A program made the position numbers and the translations under genes. DNA of 37,189 nt, taken from NCBI GenBank assembly GCA_964398225.1, contig CAYNLY010000010.1, forward strand, positions 1 through 37,189. Reading direction: 5' to 3'. Shown here piece after piece: positions 10,727 to 22,168 of the stretch; the stretch's first letter is position 1, and every line of letters begins with the position of its first letter. This stretch comes from CAYNLY01 sp964398225 (GTDB lineage: Bacteria > Pseudomonadota > Zetaproteobacteria > Mariprofundales > Mariprofundaceae). Below the pieces are notes generated by a model. That model did no database searches. It saw only the letters and a program-made list of their open reading frames with translations, and was not told the origin of the DNA.

Positions 10727-12099
10727 CAGCGTTTCCTGCGCCGGGCCCTGCCCGCGCGTTTTCCGCCTGCGGACTCATACGGGTTTTCCCCCGCCGCGAA
10801 CTGAAACCGGATCGGCACACCCTGCAGATCGTAGGCTGCGCGCAGCGCATGCTCAAGATAGCGGCGGTAGCTTGCCCGGACCGCCTGCGGCCGGTTGCAG
10901 AAGACCTTGATCGTCGGAGGCGCGGTGTCGATCTGGGTGGCGTACTTCATCCGCACCGGAGCTCCATCGTCGCTCGGGTGATGCTGCCGGCTCTGGACGT
11001 GCTGCAGCCAGCGGTTGAGCTCGCCGGTCGGAATCCGGACATGATTGCGGCGGGCGGCCGCAACCGCTTCGTCGAGAAGCCGCGCCGTCCCCCTGCCGCT
11101 GCGCGCGGAAATCTGGAAGACCGGCACGTCCGAAAGCCCCCGCATCCGGAAATCGAGGCGTTCGAGCATCCGCGCCTTCGCCTCGCGATCGAGCAGGTCC
11201 GTCTTGTTCACCGCGACGATCAGCGCGCAGCCTTCCTCGAGCGCCAGCCCCATCAGCCGCAGATCCTGCTCGACGATGCTCTCGGTCCCGTCCAGCACCA
11301 TCACCGCCGCATCGGCGCGCCGGCAGGCCTGCACCGCCTTGATCCGGGCCACGATCTCGATCTCGTCCTCAACACGGGATCGGCGCCGCAACCCGGCCGT
11401 ATCGACGAGCCGGATCCAGCCGTCCCCGTAGGCAAGCGGGGTGTCGATCGAGTCGCGCGTCGTCCCGGCCACGGGGCTGGTCACCATCCGCTCCTCGCCC
11501 AGCCACGCGTTGATCAGCGTGGACTTGCCGACGTTCGGCCGGCCGATCACGGCGATGCGGGCAAGCTCCTCGACTTCCGCCTCCGGCTCCGCCCCGGGCT
11601 CGGGCACGGCCGCCTCGATCGCGCCGATCAGCCTGCGGATGCCCTGGCCGTGCAGTGCCGAAACGGGCAACGGCTCGCCCAGACCCAGGGCGTGAAACTC
11701 CAGGGCCAGATCCGGATTCTCGGCTTTCGTGGCAACGACGAGTACGGGAAGCCGCTGGCGCCGGAGCCGGTCGGCGATCGCCTGATCGGCGGGGGTAAGC
11801 CCCGCCCGCGCATCGACCGCGAACAGAACGAGATCGGCCACGGCAAGCGCAGCCTCGACCTGCGCCTCGATCGCCGGCTGCATGACATCGTGCGCCGCGG
11901 CCGCGATGCCGCCGGTGTCCACGAGGGTCACGCGCCGTGCGCCGATCCTGCATTCGCTCTCCAGCCGGTCGACGGTCACGCCCGGCCGGTCGCCGACGAT
12001 CGCCTTGCGGCTGCCGACGAGACGGTTGAACAGCGTGGACTTGCCGACGTTCGGACGGCCGACGATGGCCACAACCGGCAGCGGTCCCCCGGAGCGCAT
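10726..12099 (-). CDS. der: Ribosome-associated GTPase Der (EngA)
   Basis: 457 residues with two tandem G domains and a C-terminal KH-like domain, the Der layout; Der works in 50S subunit maturation. G domain 1 has GRPNVGKS (14-21) and DTGG (61-64), but its G4 motif reads TKAE (124-127) instead of NKxD. G domain 2 is canonical: GRPNVGKS (186-193), DTAG (233-236), NKTD (298-301) and SAR (331-333). The KH-like domain (about 345-440) includes KYATQIDTAPPTIKVFCNRP. The tail is basic (GRARRRKR), fitting rRNA contact. It is somewhat shorter than E. coli Der (490). It lies six bases after bamB, and its stop overlaps the ratA start. The bamB-der order is typical of proteobacteria. Confidence 0.96.
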   Translation of the reverse strand: MRSGGPLPVVAIVGRPNVGKSTLFNRLVGSRKAIVGDRPGVTVDRLESECRIGARRVTLVDTGGIAAAAHDVMQPAIEAQVEAALAVADLVLFAVDARAGLTPADQAIADRLRRQRLPVLVVATKAENPDLALEFHALGLGEPLPVSALHGQGIRRLIGAIEAAVPEPGAEPEAEVEELARIAVIGRPNVGKSTLINAWLGEERMVTSPVAGTTRDSIDTPLAYGDGWIRLVDTAGLRRRSRVEDEIEIVARIKAVQACRRADAAVMVLDGTESIVEQDLRLMGLALEEGCALIVAVNKTDLLDREAKARMLERLDFRMRGLSDVPVFQISARSGRGTARLLDEAVAAARRNHVRIPTGELNRWLQHVQSRQHHPSDDGAPVRMKYATQIDTAPPTIKVFCNRPQAVRASYRRYLEHALRAAYDLQGVPIRFQFAAGENPYESAGGKRAGRARRRKR

Positions 12100-12105
12100 C
12101 GCGGA

Positions 12106-13269
12106 TCAGGGCTTGATCAGGCGAACGATGCCGTCGGCGGCCCGGACGAGCACCCCGCCAGGCGCGGGCACCGGCGCCCGGTGCAGCCGGCCCGGAAGAT
12201 GCAACACGCCGCGCACCGCGCCTTCGCGCGAGACGGCGAACACGCGCCCGTCGGATGCGGCCACGACCAGCGCGGAACCCGCGTCGGCCGGTCCGCACAG
12301 AGAGCCCGCGCCCAGCTTTTTCGCCCAGCGCGTTTCGCCTTCCCGGGCATCGAGCGCAAGCAGCCGGCCGTCGCTCGTCGCGGCATAGAGCACATCGCCC
12401 TCAAGCAGCGGCGTGCACGGCACCGAAAGCCGCCGGGTCTTGATGAGGCTGCCGTCCCGGGCCGAAAGCCAGTTCAGCTCGCCCTGAAACACGGGCACGA
12501 CGATGCGGTCCTCGCCGTCCGCCTCCACCCAGACGGGCTGGGCGGTCGGCACCTTCAGCTCGCTGAGCACGGCCGCCTCGGTATCAAGCAGGAGCTGATG
12601 CTTCCAGAGCAGGATGCCGCTTCCGGCCTTGAGCGCGACGACGTCCCCGTTCGTGAACACGGCCACGACCGTGTCCCCGTGCACGAGCGGCGAGGGCGTG
12701 CGCAGCATCGCGAGCCCCCCGAGCGCCCCGGTATGAGCCCAGACCTGCTCGCCCCTGGCCGTGAACCGGTAGAGCCGGTTGTCGACGGTCTGGATCACGA
12801 AGCCGTCGCCGAGCCGCACCGGGGTCGAGGTCACCATCGAACCGACCTGGGCCTTCCAGAGAATCCGCCCCCGGTCCGGATCAATGCCGTAAACGCCGCC
12901 GTCGGTATCGGCAACGACGACGAGGCCGCCGGCAAGCTCGACGGCGCCGGAGCGCACGGGGGCATCGAGCGCGATCCGGCGGATTTCCCGGCCGGCCGCG
13001 TCCAGCACGTGCAGCCGCGCGTCCATCCCTCCGGCCACGACCCGCCAGCCGCCGCCGCGGCGGATCACAACAGGCTGACTGAAGGCTTCGGGGCTTTTCG
13101 GCGGGCGCTGGTCCAGATCGGCCGCCCATCGAACGGCCGGCCCGGAAGCAGGCGAGTTTTCCGGCGCATCCGCCGATTTCGGCGCCGAATGGCAGGCGGC
13201 AAGGATCAGACCGCTCAGAACGGCGAGCCGGGCAAGGCGGCCGATGCCGGCGGGCCGCTGCGCGGGCAT
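12106..13269 (-). CDS. bamB: Outer membrane assembly lipoprotein BamB
   Basis: 387 residues, close to E. coli BamB (392). A lipoprotein signal peptide ends in the lipobox LAAC with C26 as the lipidated cysteine. The rest is an eight-bladed PQQ-type beta-propeller with repeated G-x-V/L-x-A-L/V-D-A strands (DGGVYGIDPDRGRILWKAQ, GDVVALKAGSGILLWKHQ, DGRLLALDAREGETRWAKK). BamB is a periplasm-facing subunit of the BAM complex that inserts beta-barrel proteins into the outer membrane. The ATG overlaps the yfgM stop (TGATG) and der follows after six bases, so it sits in a translationally coupled segment. Confidence 0.95.
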   Translation of the reverse strand: MPAQRPAGIGRLARLAVLSGLILAACHSAPKSADAPENSPASGPAVRWAADLDQRPPKSPEAFSQPVVIRRGGGWRVVAGGMDARLHVLDAAGREIRRIALDAPVRSGAVELAGGLVVVADTDGGVYGIDPDRGRILWKAQVGSMVTSTPVRLGDGFVIQTVDNRLYRFTARGEQVWAHTGALGGLAMLRTPSPLVHGDTVVAVFTNGDVVALKAGSGILLWKHQLLLDTEAAVLSELKVPTAQPVWVEADGEDRIVVPVFQGELNWLSARDGSLIKTRRLSVPCTPLLEGDVLYAATSDGRLLALDAREGETRWAKKLGAGSLCGPADAGSALVVAASDGRVFAVSREGAVRGVLHLPGRLHRAPVPAPGGVLVRAADGIVRLIKP

Positions 13270-13931
13270 CAGGACGACTTGTCCCCGCGATGCTGGAGCG
13301 CGGCGAGCTCGCGCTCGATGCGCGCCTTCAGCTCCTCGTCGTGCGAATCGGCGGCCAGCGCCTTGTTCAGATGCTCAAGCCGCTCATCCCGGCTTTCGGA
13401 GGCCTGCGCGAGCAGATAATGGCGAAGCTGGCGGAACGCCGGCCCCACCGGCTCCTGAAGCCAGCGCGCGGCAGCCGCCCGGTCGCTGCGGGCAAGCGCG
13501 ATCCGGGCCAGATCCAGCCGCGCCTGCCAGACCCACTCCTGCATCGCCTCGGGATGCTCGACCACGCGCTTGAGGTGCTCCGCGGCATGTTCGCGGTCGA
13601 CGGCGGCAAGCTGCATCTCGGCCATCGCGCCGTAGGCCGCATCCCCGAATTCCTGGCTCAGACGCTCAAGCAGCGTGCGTTTCTTCGCCTCGTCCTTCTC
13701 GGCCAGCGCCTGCTGGTAGAGCATCGCCGCCGATTCCCGCTGGGTCTTCCGGTGTTCGAGCCACAGCCCGAGGCCGGCAAGCCCAAGCGCGAGCGCCACG
13801 CCCGCGGCGATCAGCTGCTGCTGATGGCGCTGGGCCCAGGCCAGCATTTCGGCCGCGCGCATGTCGCGCCGGATTTCCTCGATCTCGGTCCTCGGAATCG
13901 CGTCCTGATTCGGGTTTGCCTTGTCGTTCAT
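13269..13931 (-). CDS. yfgM: YfgM-like membrane-anchored TPR protein (SecYEG ancillary subunit)
   Basis: 220 residues with a cytoplasmic N terminus, one membrane segment (about 40-57, LIAAGVALALGLAGLGLWL) and a periplasmic helical TPR-like domain (A-x(3)-YQQALAEKDEAKKRTLLERL). The start motif EIRRDMRAAEMLAWAQRHQQQL is typical of the YfgM/DUF2133 family. In E. coli YfgM binds the SecYEG translocon and PpiD and helps hand over periplasmic substrates. The gene is immediately upstream of bamB, with overlap, as in E. coli. Unlike E. coli, no hisS is next to it; a membrane permease-family gene takes that place, 18 bp upstream. The ATG is preceded by CGGAG. Confidence 0.9.
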   Translation of the reverse strand: MNDKANPNQDAIPRTEIEEIRRDMRAAEMLAWAQRHQQQLIAAGVALALGLAGLGLWLEHRKTQRESAAMLYQQALAEKDEAKKRTLLERLSQEFGDAAYGAMAEMQLAAVDREHAAEHLKRVVEHPEAMQEWVWQARLDLARIALARSDRAAAARWLQEPVGPAFRQLRHYLLAQASESRDERLEHLNKALAADSHDEELKARIERELAALQHRGDKSS

Positions 13932-13949
13932 CGCATCATGCTCCGTGCC

Positions 13950-15074
13950 TCAGTCTTCGCAATGGCCGGGATTTTCGCCCGGCGCAGCCTGCGAGGGCGC
14001 CGGGGGAGTGTCAATCGGCCCTCGATCGGCGTGGCGTTCGGTGATGATCGTCAGCACGCTTTTGACGAGCGCCGCCATCGGAATGGCAACGATCACTCCG
14101 ACGATGCCCCAGATGCTCCCGAAAAAGAGCACCGCGACGATGATGGCGATCGGGTGCAGGTCCACCATCTCGGAAAACAGCCAGGGCACGAGCAGATTGC
14201 CGTCCAGAGCCTGCACGACGGTATAGGCGATCAGGCTGTAGAGCGTCATCTCGTCCATGCCCCACTGGAAGAACGACAGAAGCGCGACCGGAATCGTCAC
14301 CACCGCCGCGCCGACGAACGGCACCCAGACGGAAACGCCGGTCAGCATGCCCAGAAGCAGCGCATACTCGTGGCCCATCCACCAGAACACGAGCCACATC
14401 ACCACGCCGACGATGACCGCCTCCCAGAACTTGCCGCGAATGTAGTTGCCGATCTGCACGTCGAGCTCGCGCCAGACGCGCTCGATCAGATGCCGGCGAC
14501 GGGGCAGGAACTGGCGTCCCCAGAGAAGAAGCGCATGCTTGTCCTTGAGCAGAAAGAACACGAGCACCGGCACGAGCACGGCGTAGACGAGCAGCGTGAT
14601 CAGATCGGGAATCGAGGCGATCGAAAACGAAACCAGGCGCCCGCCCCATTCCTGGACCTGCGCGGCAAGCTTGGCGATCATGTCCTGGATCAGGCTGGGA
14701 TTGATCCACTCGGCATGCCGGGCCTGGATCCCGTGCAGCTCGTCGCGGAGCCGGACGACGTACTGCGGCACCTCGGAGACCAGCCGTCCGATCTGTTCGC
14801 TGAGCAGGGGCAGCACCGACAGAAGCAGAAACAGCACCAGCGCGATCGCGCCGAGTCCCGCCAGCGCAATCGCCAGCCATCTCGGCATTCGGCAGCGCTC
14901 CAGGAGCTCGACGACGCCGTCGAGCACATAGGCGAGCGCGACCGCGACCAGCACCGGCGCCAGCATCGGCCCGAAAAACACGATCAGAACGAAGATGACG
15001 AGCAATGAGGCAAGCAGAATGGTCAGCTCGGTATCGGCGAGCATGCGCGCAAGCCAGTCCCGGAACGGCTTCAT
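13950..15074 (-). CDS. AI-2E family transporter / PerM-like permease
   Basis: 374 residues, an integral inner-membrane protein of PF01594 (AI-2E transporter, PerM). Two N-terminal membrane segments (LTILLASLLVIFVLIVFFGPMLA and the following helix) are followed by LAIALAGLGAIALVLFLLLS, an amphipathic soluble part (about 125-200), and a C-terminal block of membrane helices with the family motif VGAAVVTIPVALLSFFQWG and LDGNLLVPWLFSEMVDLHPI. The substrate is unknown: members have been linked to autoinducer-2 export, Na+/H+ antiport and other transport. The frame is open upstream, but the ATG at 15074 overlaps the DUF4149 stop (ATGA) and gives the normal family length. It lies within the carB-to-rnfH gene run. 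Confidence 0.88.
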   Translation of the reverse strand: MKPFRDWLARMLADTELTILLASLLVIFVLIVFFGPMLAPVLVAVALAYVLDGVVELLERCRMPRWLAIALAGLGAIALVLFLLLSVLPLLSEQIGRLVSEVPQYVVRLRDELHGIQARHAEWINPSLIQDMIAKLAAQVQEWGGRLVSFSIASIPDLITLLVYAVLVPVLVFFLLKDKHALLLWGRQFLPRRRHLIERVWRELDVQIGNYIRGKFWEAVIVGVVMWLVFWWMGHEYALLLGMLTGVSVWVPFVGAAVVTIPVALLSFFQWGMDEMTLYSLIAYTVVQALDGNLLVPWLFSEMVDLHPIAIIVAVLFFGSIWGIVGVIVAIPMAALVKSVLTIITERHADRGPIDTPPAPSQAAPGENPGHCED

Positions 15075-15559
15075 CCGCCCTCCCGGCGCCCGACGGGCCC
15101 GATCACGACGAGGACCAGACCGGCGAGCGTGGCCAGAAGATGGGCGAGACTGCCCATTGCGTGCGCAAGCGCAAAGCGGGCGCGCATCGGATCGTGCTCG
15201 GGCAGGCGGTCGATCGGACCCGCGGCGTCCTTGATCTGGGCGATCGTCGGCGACAGCCAAGCCCATTCGACCGCCATCGCCGCGACCACGACTCCCAGCA
15301 TCGTCCAGCGCAGCCAGCCGATGCGTTCGTCCGCCCGCATCCGCAGCCAGAACGCGCCCACGGCCAGCGCGAGCAGCAGCACGCCGGGATGAACAAGCGC
15401 AAACACATGCCCGGCAAGTCTTCCGGCCTCGACGGGATCCGCGTGCCGGAACAGAACCGGCGCGACGACGTAGCCGGAAACGACGAGCAGGCCCGCGATC
15501 AGCGCCAGCAGCAGGCGCAGCGCGCCGATGCGGATGCAGCGGGGCTCAACGGACCTCAT
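15071..15559 (-). CDS. DUF4149 family inner-membrane protein
   Basis: 162 residues with four hydrophobic segments (about 12-37, 50-72, 84-104, 133-155). The spacing matches the DUF4149/TMEM205-like family: a conserved VVSGYVVAPVLFRH in helix 1, AGRLAGHVF before helix 2, and a polar loop followed by ALAHAMGSLAHLLATL. Its function is unknown. In gammaproteobacteria such a gene is often found close to greA, and here the greA stop TAG directly abuts this ATG. Its own stop overlaps the next gene by 4 bp. Confidence 0.8.
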   Translation of the reverse strand: MRSVEPRCIRIGALRLLLALIAGLLVVSGYVVAPVLFRHADPVEAGRLAGHVFALVHPGVLLLALAVGAFWLRMRADERIGWLRWTMLGVVVAAMAVEWAWLSPTIAQIKDAAGPIDRLPEHDPMRARFALAHAMGSLAHLLATLAGLVLVVIGPVGRREGG

Positions 15560-16033
15560 CTATTCGTAGCGGATGGCCTGGATCTCGTATTCGCGCCTTC
15601 CGCCCGGCGCATCGACGGTGACGACGTCCCCCTCCTCCCTGCCGATCAGCGCGCGCGCGATCGGCGAGGTGATCGACACCTTGCCGGCCTCGATGTCGGC
15701 CTCGTCCACCCCGACGATCTGGTAGGTCACCTCGGTGCCCTCGTCCAGGTCGATCAGATCGACGGTCGCACCGAAGACCACCCGGTCCGCATCGATCGTC
15801 GCGGGATCGATGATGTGCGCGCGCGCCAGCCGGTCCTCCAGATACTTGATGCGCGCTTCGTTCAGCCCCTGCTCCTCCTTGGCCGCGTGGTACTCGGCGT
15901 TCTCGGAGAGGTCCCCGTGCGCGCGCGCCTCCTCGATCGCGGCGATGATGGCCCGCCGCTTTTCCCCCTTCAGATATTCCAGCTCGCGCCGGAGCGCTTC
16001 CGCGCCCTGTTTCGTCATCGGCACCCGTTCCAT
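15560..16033 (-). CDS. greA: Transcription elongation factor GreA
   Basis: 157 residues, next to E. coli GreA (158). An N-terminal antiparallel coiled coil (1-75) carries the acidic tip residues D41 and E44 (GDLSENAEY), which reach the RNA polymerase active site and stimulate cleavage of backtracked RNA. A C-terminal FKBP-like domain (80-157) includes VDLIDLDEGTEVTYQIVG and SPIARALIGREEGDVV. The start at 16033 gives the family length; upstream codons in this frame belong to carB sequence. It starts two bases after the carB stop (TGA-AC-ATG), the usual carB-greA arrangement. Confidence 0.97.
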   Translation of the reverse strand: MERVPMTKQGAEALRRELEYLKGEKRRAIIAAIEEARAHGDLSENAEYHAAKEEQGLNEARIKYLEDRLARAHIIDPATIDADRVVFGATVDLIDLDEGTEVTYQIVGVDEADIEAGKVSITSPIARALIGREEGDVVTVDAPGGRREYEIQAIRYE

Positions 16034-16035
16034 GT

Positions 16036-19254
<3,219 letters not shown>

Positions 19255-19299
19255 GCGCGAACGTCTCCTTGGGGCGGACTGGGTCCTTCACGCGGACAC

Positions 19300-19327
19300 A
19301 GAAAACGGGCAAGCCCGGGCTTACCCG
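19300..19327 (-). terminator. Intrinsic terminator after the hybrid kinase, in the carB leader
   Basis: On the minus strand CGGGTAAGC pairs with GGCTTGCCCG-side bases to give a 9-bp stem (one G-U pair) with a 4-nt CCGG loop (plus 19306-19327). It is followed by TTTTCT (plus 19300-19305). It should end the receptor-YfiR-kinase transcript about 50 bp past the stop codon. It also lies 45 bp in front of carB, just downstream of a candidate carB promoter. Confidence 0.7.
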
Positions 19328-19336
19328 CCGAGGCCA

Positions 19337-19365
19337 AGCCTAGCCGCTGCCAGGGCGCCGGGAAA
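19337..19365 (-). promoter_or_regulatory. Candidate carB promoter
   Basis: On the minus strand, TTTCCC (plus 19360-19365), 17 bp, then TAGGCT (plus 19337-19342). The -10 box and its GC flank match the motif seen before metH and the JAMM gene, but the -35 box is poor. A start near 19330 would place the terminator hairpin at the very 5' end of the carB mRNA. The region 19255-19379 (125 bp) holds no gene. Confidence 0.3.
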
Positions 19366-19379
19366 GAAGCGCGGAGAAC

Positions 19380-21644
19380 TCAGGATCGCCCGGCCAGCAG
19401 CCTGCGAATCCGGCGTCCGAGCTCGTGCACGCGGTAGGGCTTGGCCAGCACGGCGGCATGCTCCCAGCCGGTCACTTCGGCGGCGGTTGCGCCCAGATCG
19501 TAGCCGGTCACGAACAGCACCGGGAAATCCGGCGCAAGCTCCCGCATTTTGCTGGCCGCCGCGGCCCCGCCCTTGCGCGGCATGATCAGATCGAGCACGG
19601 CCAGCGACAGCGCCTGGCGATGCTCGCGGAACAGGCGGACCGCCTCCACCCCGTCGGCCGCCGTGATCACCCGATAGCCCAGATGCTCGAGAATCCGCCG
19701 TCCCAGATCGCGGACGACCTTCTCGTCGTCGGCCAGCAGGATCAACTCGCCCCGTCCCTTCGGCGGGCCCGAACGCCCGGTCGTCCGCGAGGCCGGCTCG
19801 TCCGCTTCGCCCTCCGCTCCGGTCAGCGGCAGGTAGATGCGGAACTCGCTTCCCCGCCCGGGCTCCGAATCCACCTCGATGAAGCCCCCGTGCCGCTCGA
19901 TCGCGCCATAGGCCATCGAAAGCCCCAGCCCGGTTCCCTTGCCGACCTCCTTGGTCGTGAAAAACGGCTCGAAGATCTGCTCCCGGATCTCCGGAGACAT
20001 GCCGCAGCCGTTGTCGATGACGCGGATCAGGGCCAGCGCCTCGGCCGTCAGGCCCGGGTGTCTTGCGCGCATGGCCGCATCGGGCCGCGCGCGCTCAAGG
20101 ATCAGCCGGATGCGGGGCTCGGAAACCTTCTCGCAGGCGTCCACGGCGTTGTTGATGAGGTTGAGCAGCACCTGCTCGATCTGGTTGACGTCCATACGCG
20201 CGAGCAGCGGCTCCCCGCAGGTTTTCGCCTCGAAACGCACCGATTCCGGATAGCCCACCCGGACGAGCCCCGCGACATCCTCAATCACCCGCTGGAGCCG
20301 CGCCACGCGCACCTCGACCCGGTCCTTGCGGGCAAAGGCCAGGAGCTTGGCGATCGTCTCCGCCCCCCGGCCCGCCAGCACCTCGAGATCCTCCAGCCAG
20401 CGCTCGATCCTGGCCGGATCGTTCACGTCGAGGCGGGCAAGCTCCAACGAGCCCGAGATCGCGGCCAGCAGGTTGTTGAAATCGTGCGCGATGCCGCCCA
20501 CGAGCACACCCACGGCCTCCATCTTCTGCACCTGCCGGAGCTGGCTTTCGAGCTTTTCGTGCTCGCTCATGTCCCGGAGCGAGACGACGTAGCGGGAGAT
20601 GCCGCCGTCCGGCTCCACAAGCCTTGCCACGCTGACGATGGCCGGGTATTCCGTGCCGTCCGCCCGCCGGCAGCGAAGTTCCTCCTTCCAGACGTCGTGC
20701 ACGAGCAGCCAGTCGAACACCCGGCTCTCCAGCGCCTCGTCGAGCACGCCGGCACGTACGAGAAGGTCCGGATGCCCGTCGAGATCTTCGCGCGCATGAC
20801 CGGTGATCGCGGCAAACGAAGGGTTCAGGTATTCGACGCGCCCGGCCTGATCCATCAGCAGCACCGCCTCGCCCATCTGGTCGAGCGCCCAGAACACCTT
20901 CTCCAGGTTGCGTTCGACGCGCCGGCGCTGATCGAACTCCTCGCGCATCCGCCGGGTGCGATCCTCGACCAGCCGTTCCAGATCCCGCTCATGCGTCTGC
21001 AGGCGCTCGATCATCTGGTTGAAGCCTCGCGCAAGCTCCGCGAGTTCGTCCTGCCCTCTCGCCTCGATCCGGACCGACAGATCGCCGTCCTCGCGCACCC
21101 TTTTCATGCCCTCGCGCAGCGCGATCACGCTCCGGCACAGGTAGTCCTGCATGACGAAGGCTAGCAGCACGGCGACAAGCAGCACCACGAACGCGATTCC
21201 GGCCACCCAGGCAAGCTCGCGTTGGAGCTCCCGCTCCAGCGGCCGGGTATCGACCATCAACCTCAGCGTGCCCAGCTGCTCGGTGCCGAGCGCCACCGGC
21301 AGCTCCAGCGGCTCGACGGGGGCTGCCGCCACGCTCCCGCGCCCGACCCGCTGAAGCAGCCCGCCGTCGAGTCCCCGAACCTCGGCCGCCACCACGTCCG
21401 GCTCGCGCAGCAGCACGGAAAGCGTTTCCCGGACCGCCCCCACATCGCCGAAGCCCAGGGCCGGCGCCAGGTTCTCGGCGGTCAGGCGCGCTATGGTTTC
21501 GTGCTTGCTCCGCTCGGCGTCCGTCATCGCCCGCCACTGGAAGATCACGAAGGCCGTCGCGGTGAGCCCGACGGCGAATACGACCAGCCCGACGAGCATC
21601 GCGACCAGCTTGGCCCGGAACGAGACGCGATCGATCCAGCTCAC
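19380..21644 (-). CDS. HAMP-PAS hybrid sensor histidine kinase with C-terminal receiver, partner of a YfiR-like protein
   Basis: 754 residues from a GTG start that overlaps the preceding stop by 4 bp (GTGA), after a GGGGGG ribosome site. TM1 is about 12-36. A periplasmic domain of about 105 residues (37-143) resembles the CHASE8-type sensor of YfiN, with ETIARLTAENLAPALGFGD near its start. TM2 is about 145-165, HAMP about 165-220, a coiled coil about 213-250 and PAS about 245-360. The phospho-acceptor is H387 (GIAHDFNNLLA). The ATPase domain has NLINNA at 495-500, DNGCGM at 544-549 and GTGLGLS at 570-576. The receiver has D685 and K735. All catalytic motifs are intact and no output domain follows. 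It is the last gene of the receptor/YfiR/kinase unit, so the YfiR-like protein probably controls its periplasmic domain (inference). Confidence 0.92.
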   Translation of the reverse strand: MSWIDRVSFRAKLVAMLVGLVVFAVGLTATAFVIFQWRAMTDAERSKHETIARLTAENLAPALGFGDVGAVRETLSVLLREPDVVAAEVRGLDGGLLQRVGRGSVAAAPVEPLELPVALGTEQLGTLRLMVDTRPLERELQRELAWVAGIAFVVLLVAVLLAFVMQDYLCRSVIALREGMKRVREDGDLSVRIEARGQDELAELARGFNQMIERLQTHERDLERLVEDRTRRMREEFDQRRRVERNLEKVFWALDQMGEAVLLMDQAGRVEYLNPSFAAITGHAREDLDGHPDLLVRAGVLDEALESRVFDWLLVHDVWKEELRCRRADGTEYPAIVSVARLVEPDGGISRYVVSLRDMSEHEKLESQLRQVQKMEAVGVLVGGIAHDFNNLLAAISGSLELARLDVNDPARIERWLEDLEVLAGRGAETIAKLLAFARKDRVEVRVARLQRVIEDVAGLVRVGYPESVRFEAKTCGEPLLARMDVNQIEQVLLNLINNAVDACEKVSEPRIRLILERARPDAAMRARHPGLTAEALALIRVIDNGCGMSPEIREQIFEPFFTTKEVGKGTGLGLSMAYGAIERHGGFIEVDSEPGRGSEFRIYLPLTGAEGEADEPASRTTGRSGPPKGRGELILLADDEKVVRDLGRRILEHLGYRVITAADGVEAVRLFREHRQALSLAVLDLIMPRKGGAAAASKMRELAPDFPVLFVTGYDLGATAAEVTGWEHAAVLAKPYRVHELGRRIRRLLAGRS

Positions 21645-22168
21645 GGACGCCCCCCACCGTCCAGACGCATGACGCGCATCAGCCGCGCGCTGATGCTCAG
21701 TCCCGCCCGCCGCCAGGCCGACGGATTGCCGCGCAGTTCGATCCGGCCGCCCGTTTCGATCAGCGACAGCATCGCTTGCGGCACCTCCCGCAACGCGACC
21801 ACCAGCTGCCCGGCGGGCGCATCCGGCACCGGACGCTCGGTCAGGCGGACATTGCAGGGGCGACAGGCGTCGCCCTCGCATCCCCGCGCATGAACGACGC
21901 GGCCGGCGACCCGGCGGGCATCGAGCCGGAGATAGGGGGACGGATGCGCCACGGACGAATCCAGACAGACCTCGATCGCATCCCCGAGACGACCCTCGGG
22001 CCAGGTGACGAAATGCAGCAGGCGATAGACCATCGCCGCCCGCACCTCATCCGGCGCATGGGCGCCCGCCGCCAGCGGACCGGGCGTCACCGGCACGAGC
22101 AACAGCGCCGGCAGCAGGACCAGCGCCAGTCGTCGACGCGATCGCGTGCGGCCGCTCAGTGCGTCCAC
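21641..22168 (-). CDS. YfiR-like (DUF4154) periplasmic regulatory protein
   Basis: About 175 residues from the GTG at 22168, which gives a signal peptide: basic RTRSRRR, hydrophobic LALVLLPALLLVP, cleavage near AAGAHA. The mature part follows the DUF4154 pattern. It opens with VRAAMVYRLLHFVTWP (family: K-A-x-Y-x-x-x-F-x-x-F-x-x-W-P), a Cys in AIEVCLD, a middle cysteine group CEGDACRPC, GGRIELRG, and the end motif AGLSISARLMRVMRL. In Pseudomonas aeruginosa YfiR is a periplasmic repressor of the diguanylate cyclase YfiN, sensitive to disulfide state. Here the next gene, overlapped by 4 bp, is a histidine kinase. It overlaps the receptor gene by 13 bp. Its presumed role is to bind the kinase sensor domain, which is inference. 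The start codon is the least certain point. Confidence 0.82.
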   Translation of the reverse strand: MDALSGRTRSRRRLALVLLPALLLVPVTPGPLAAGAHAPDEVRAAMVYRLLHFVTWPEGRLGDAIEVCLDSSVAHPSPYLRLDARRVAGRVVHARGCEGDACRPCNVRLTERPVPDAPAGQLVVALREVPQAMLSLIETGGRIELRGNPSAWRRAGLSISARLMRVMRLDGGGRP

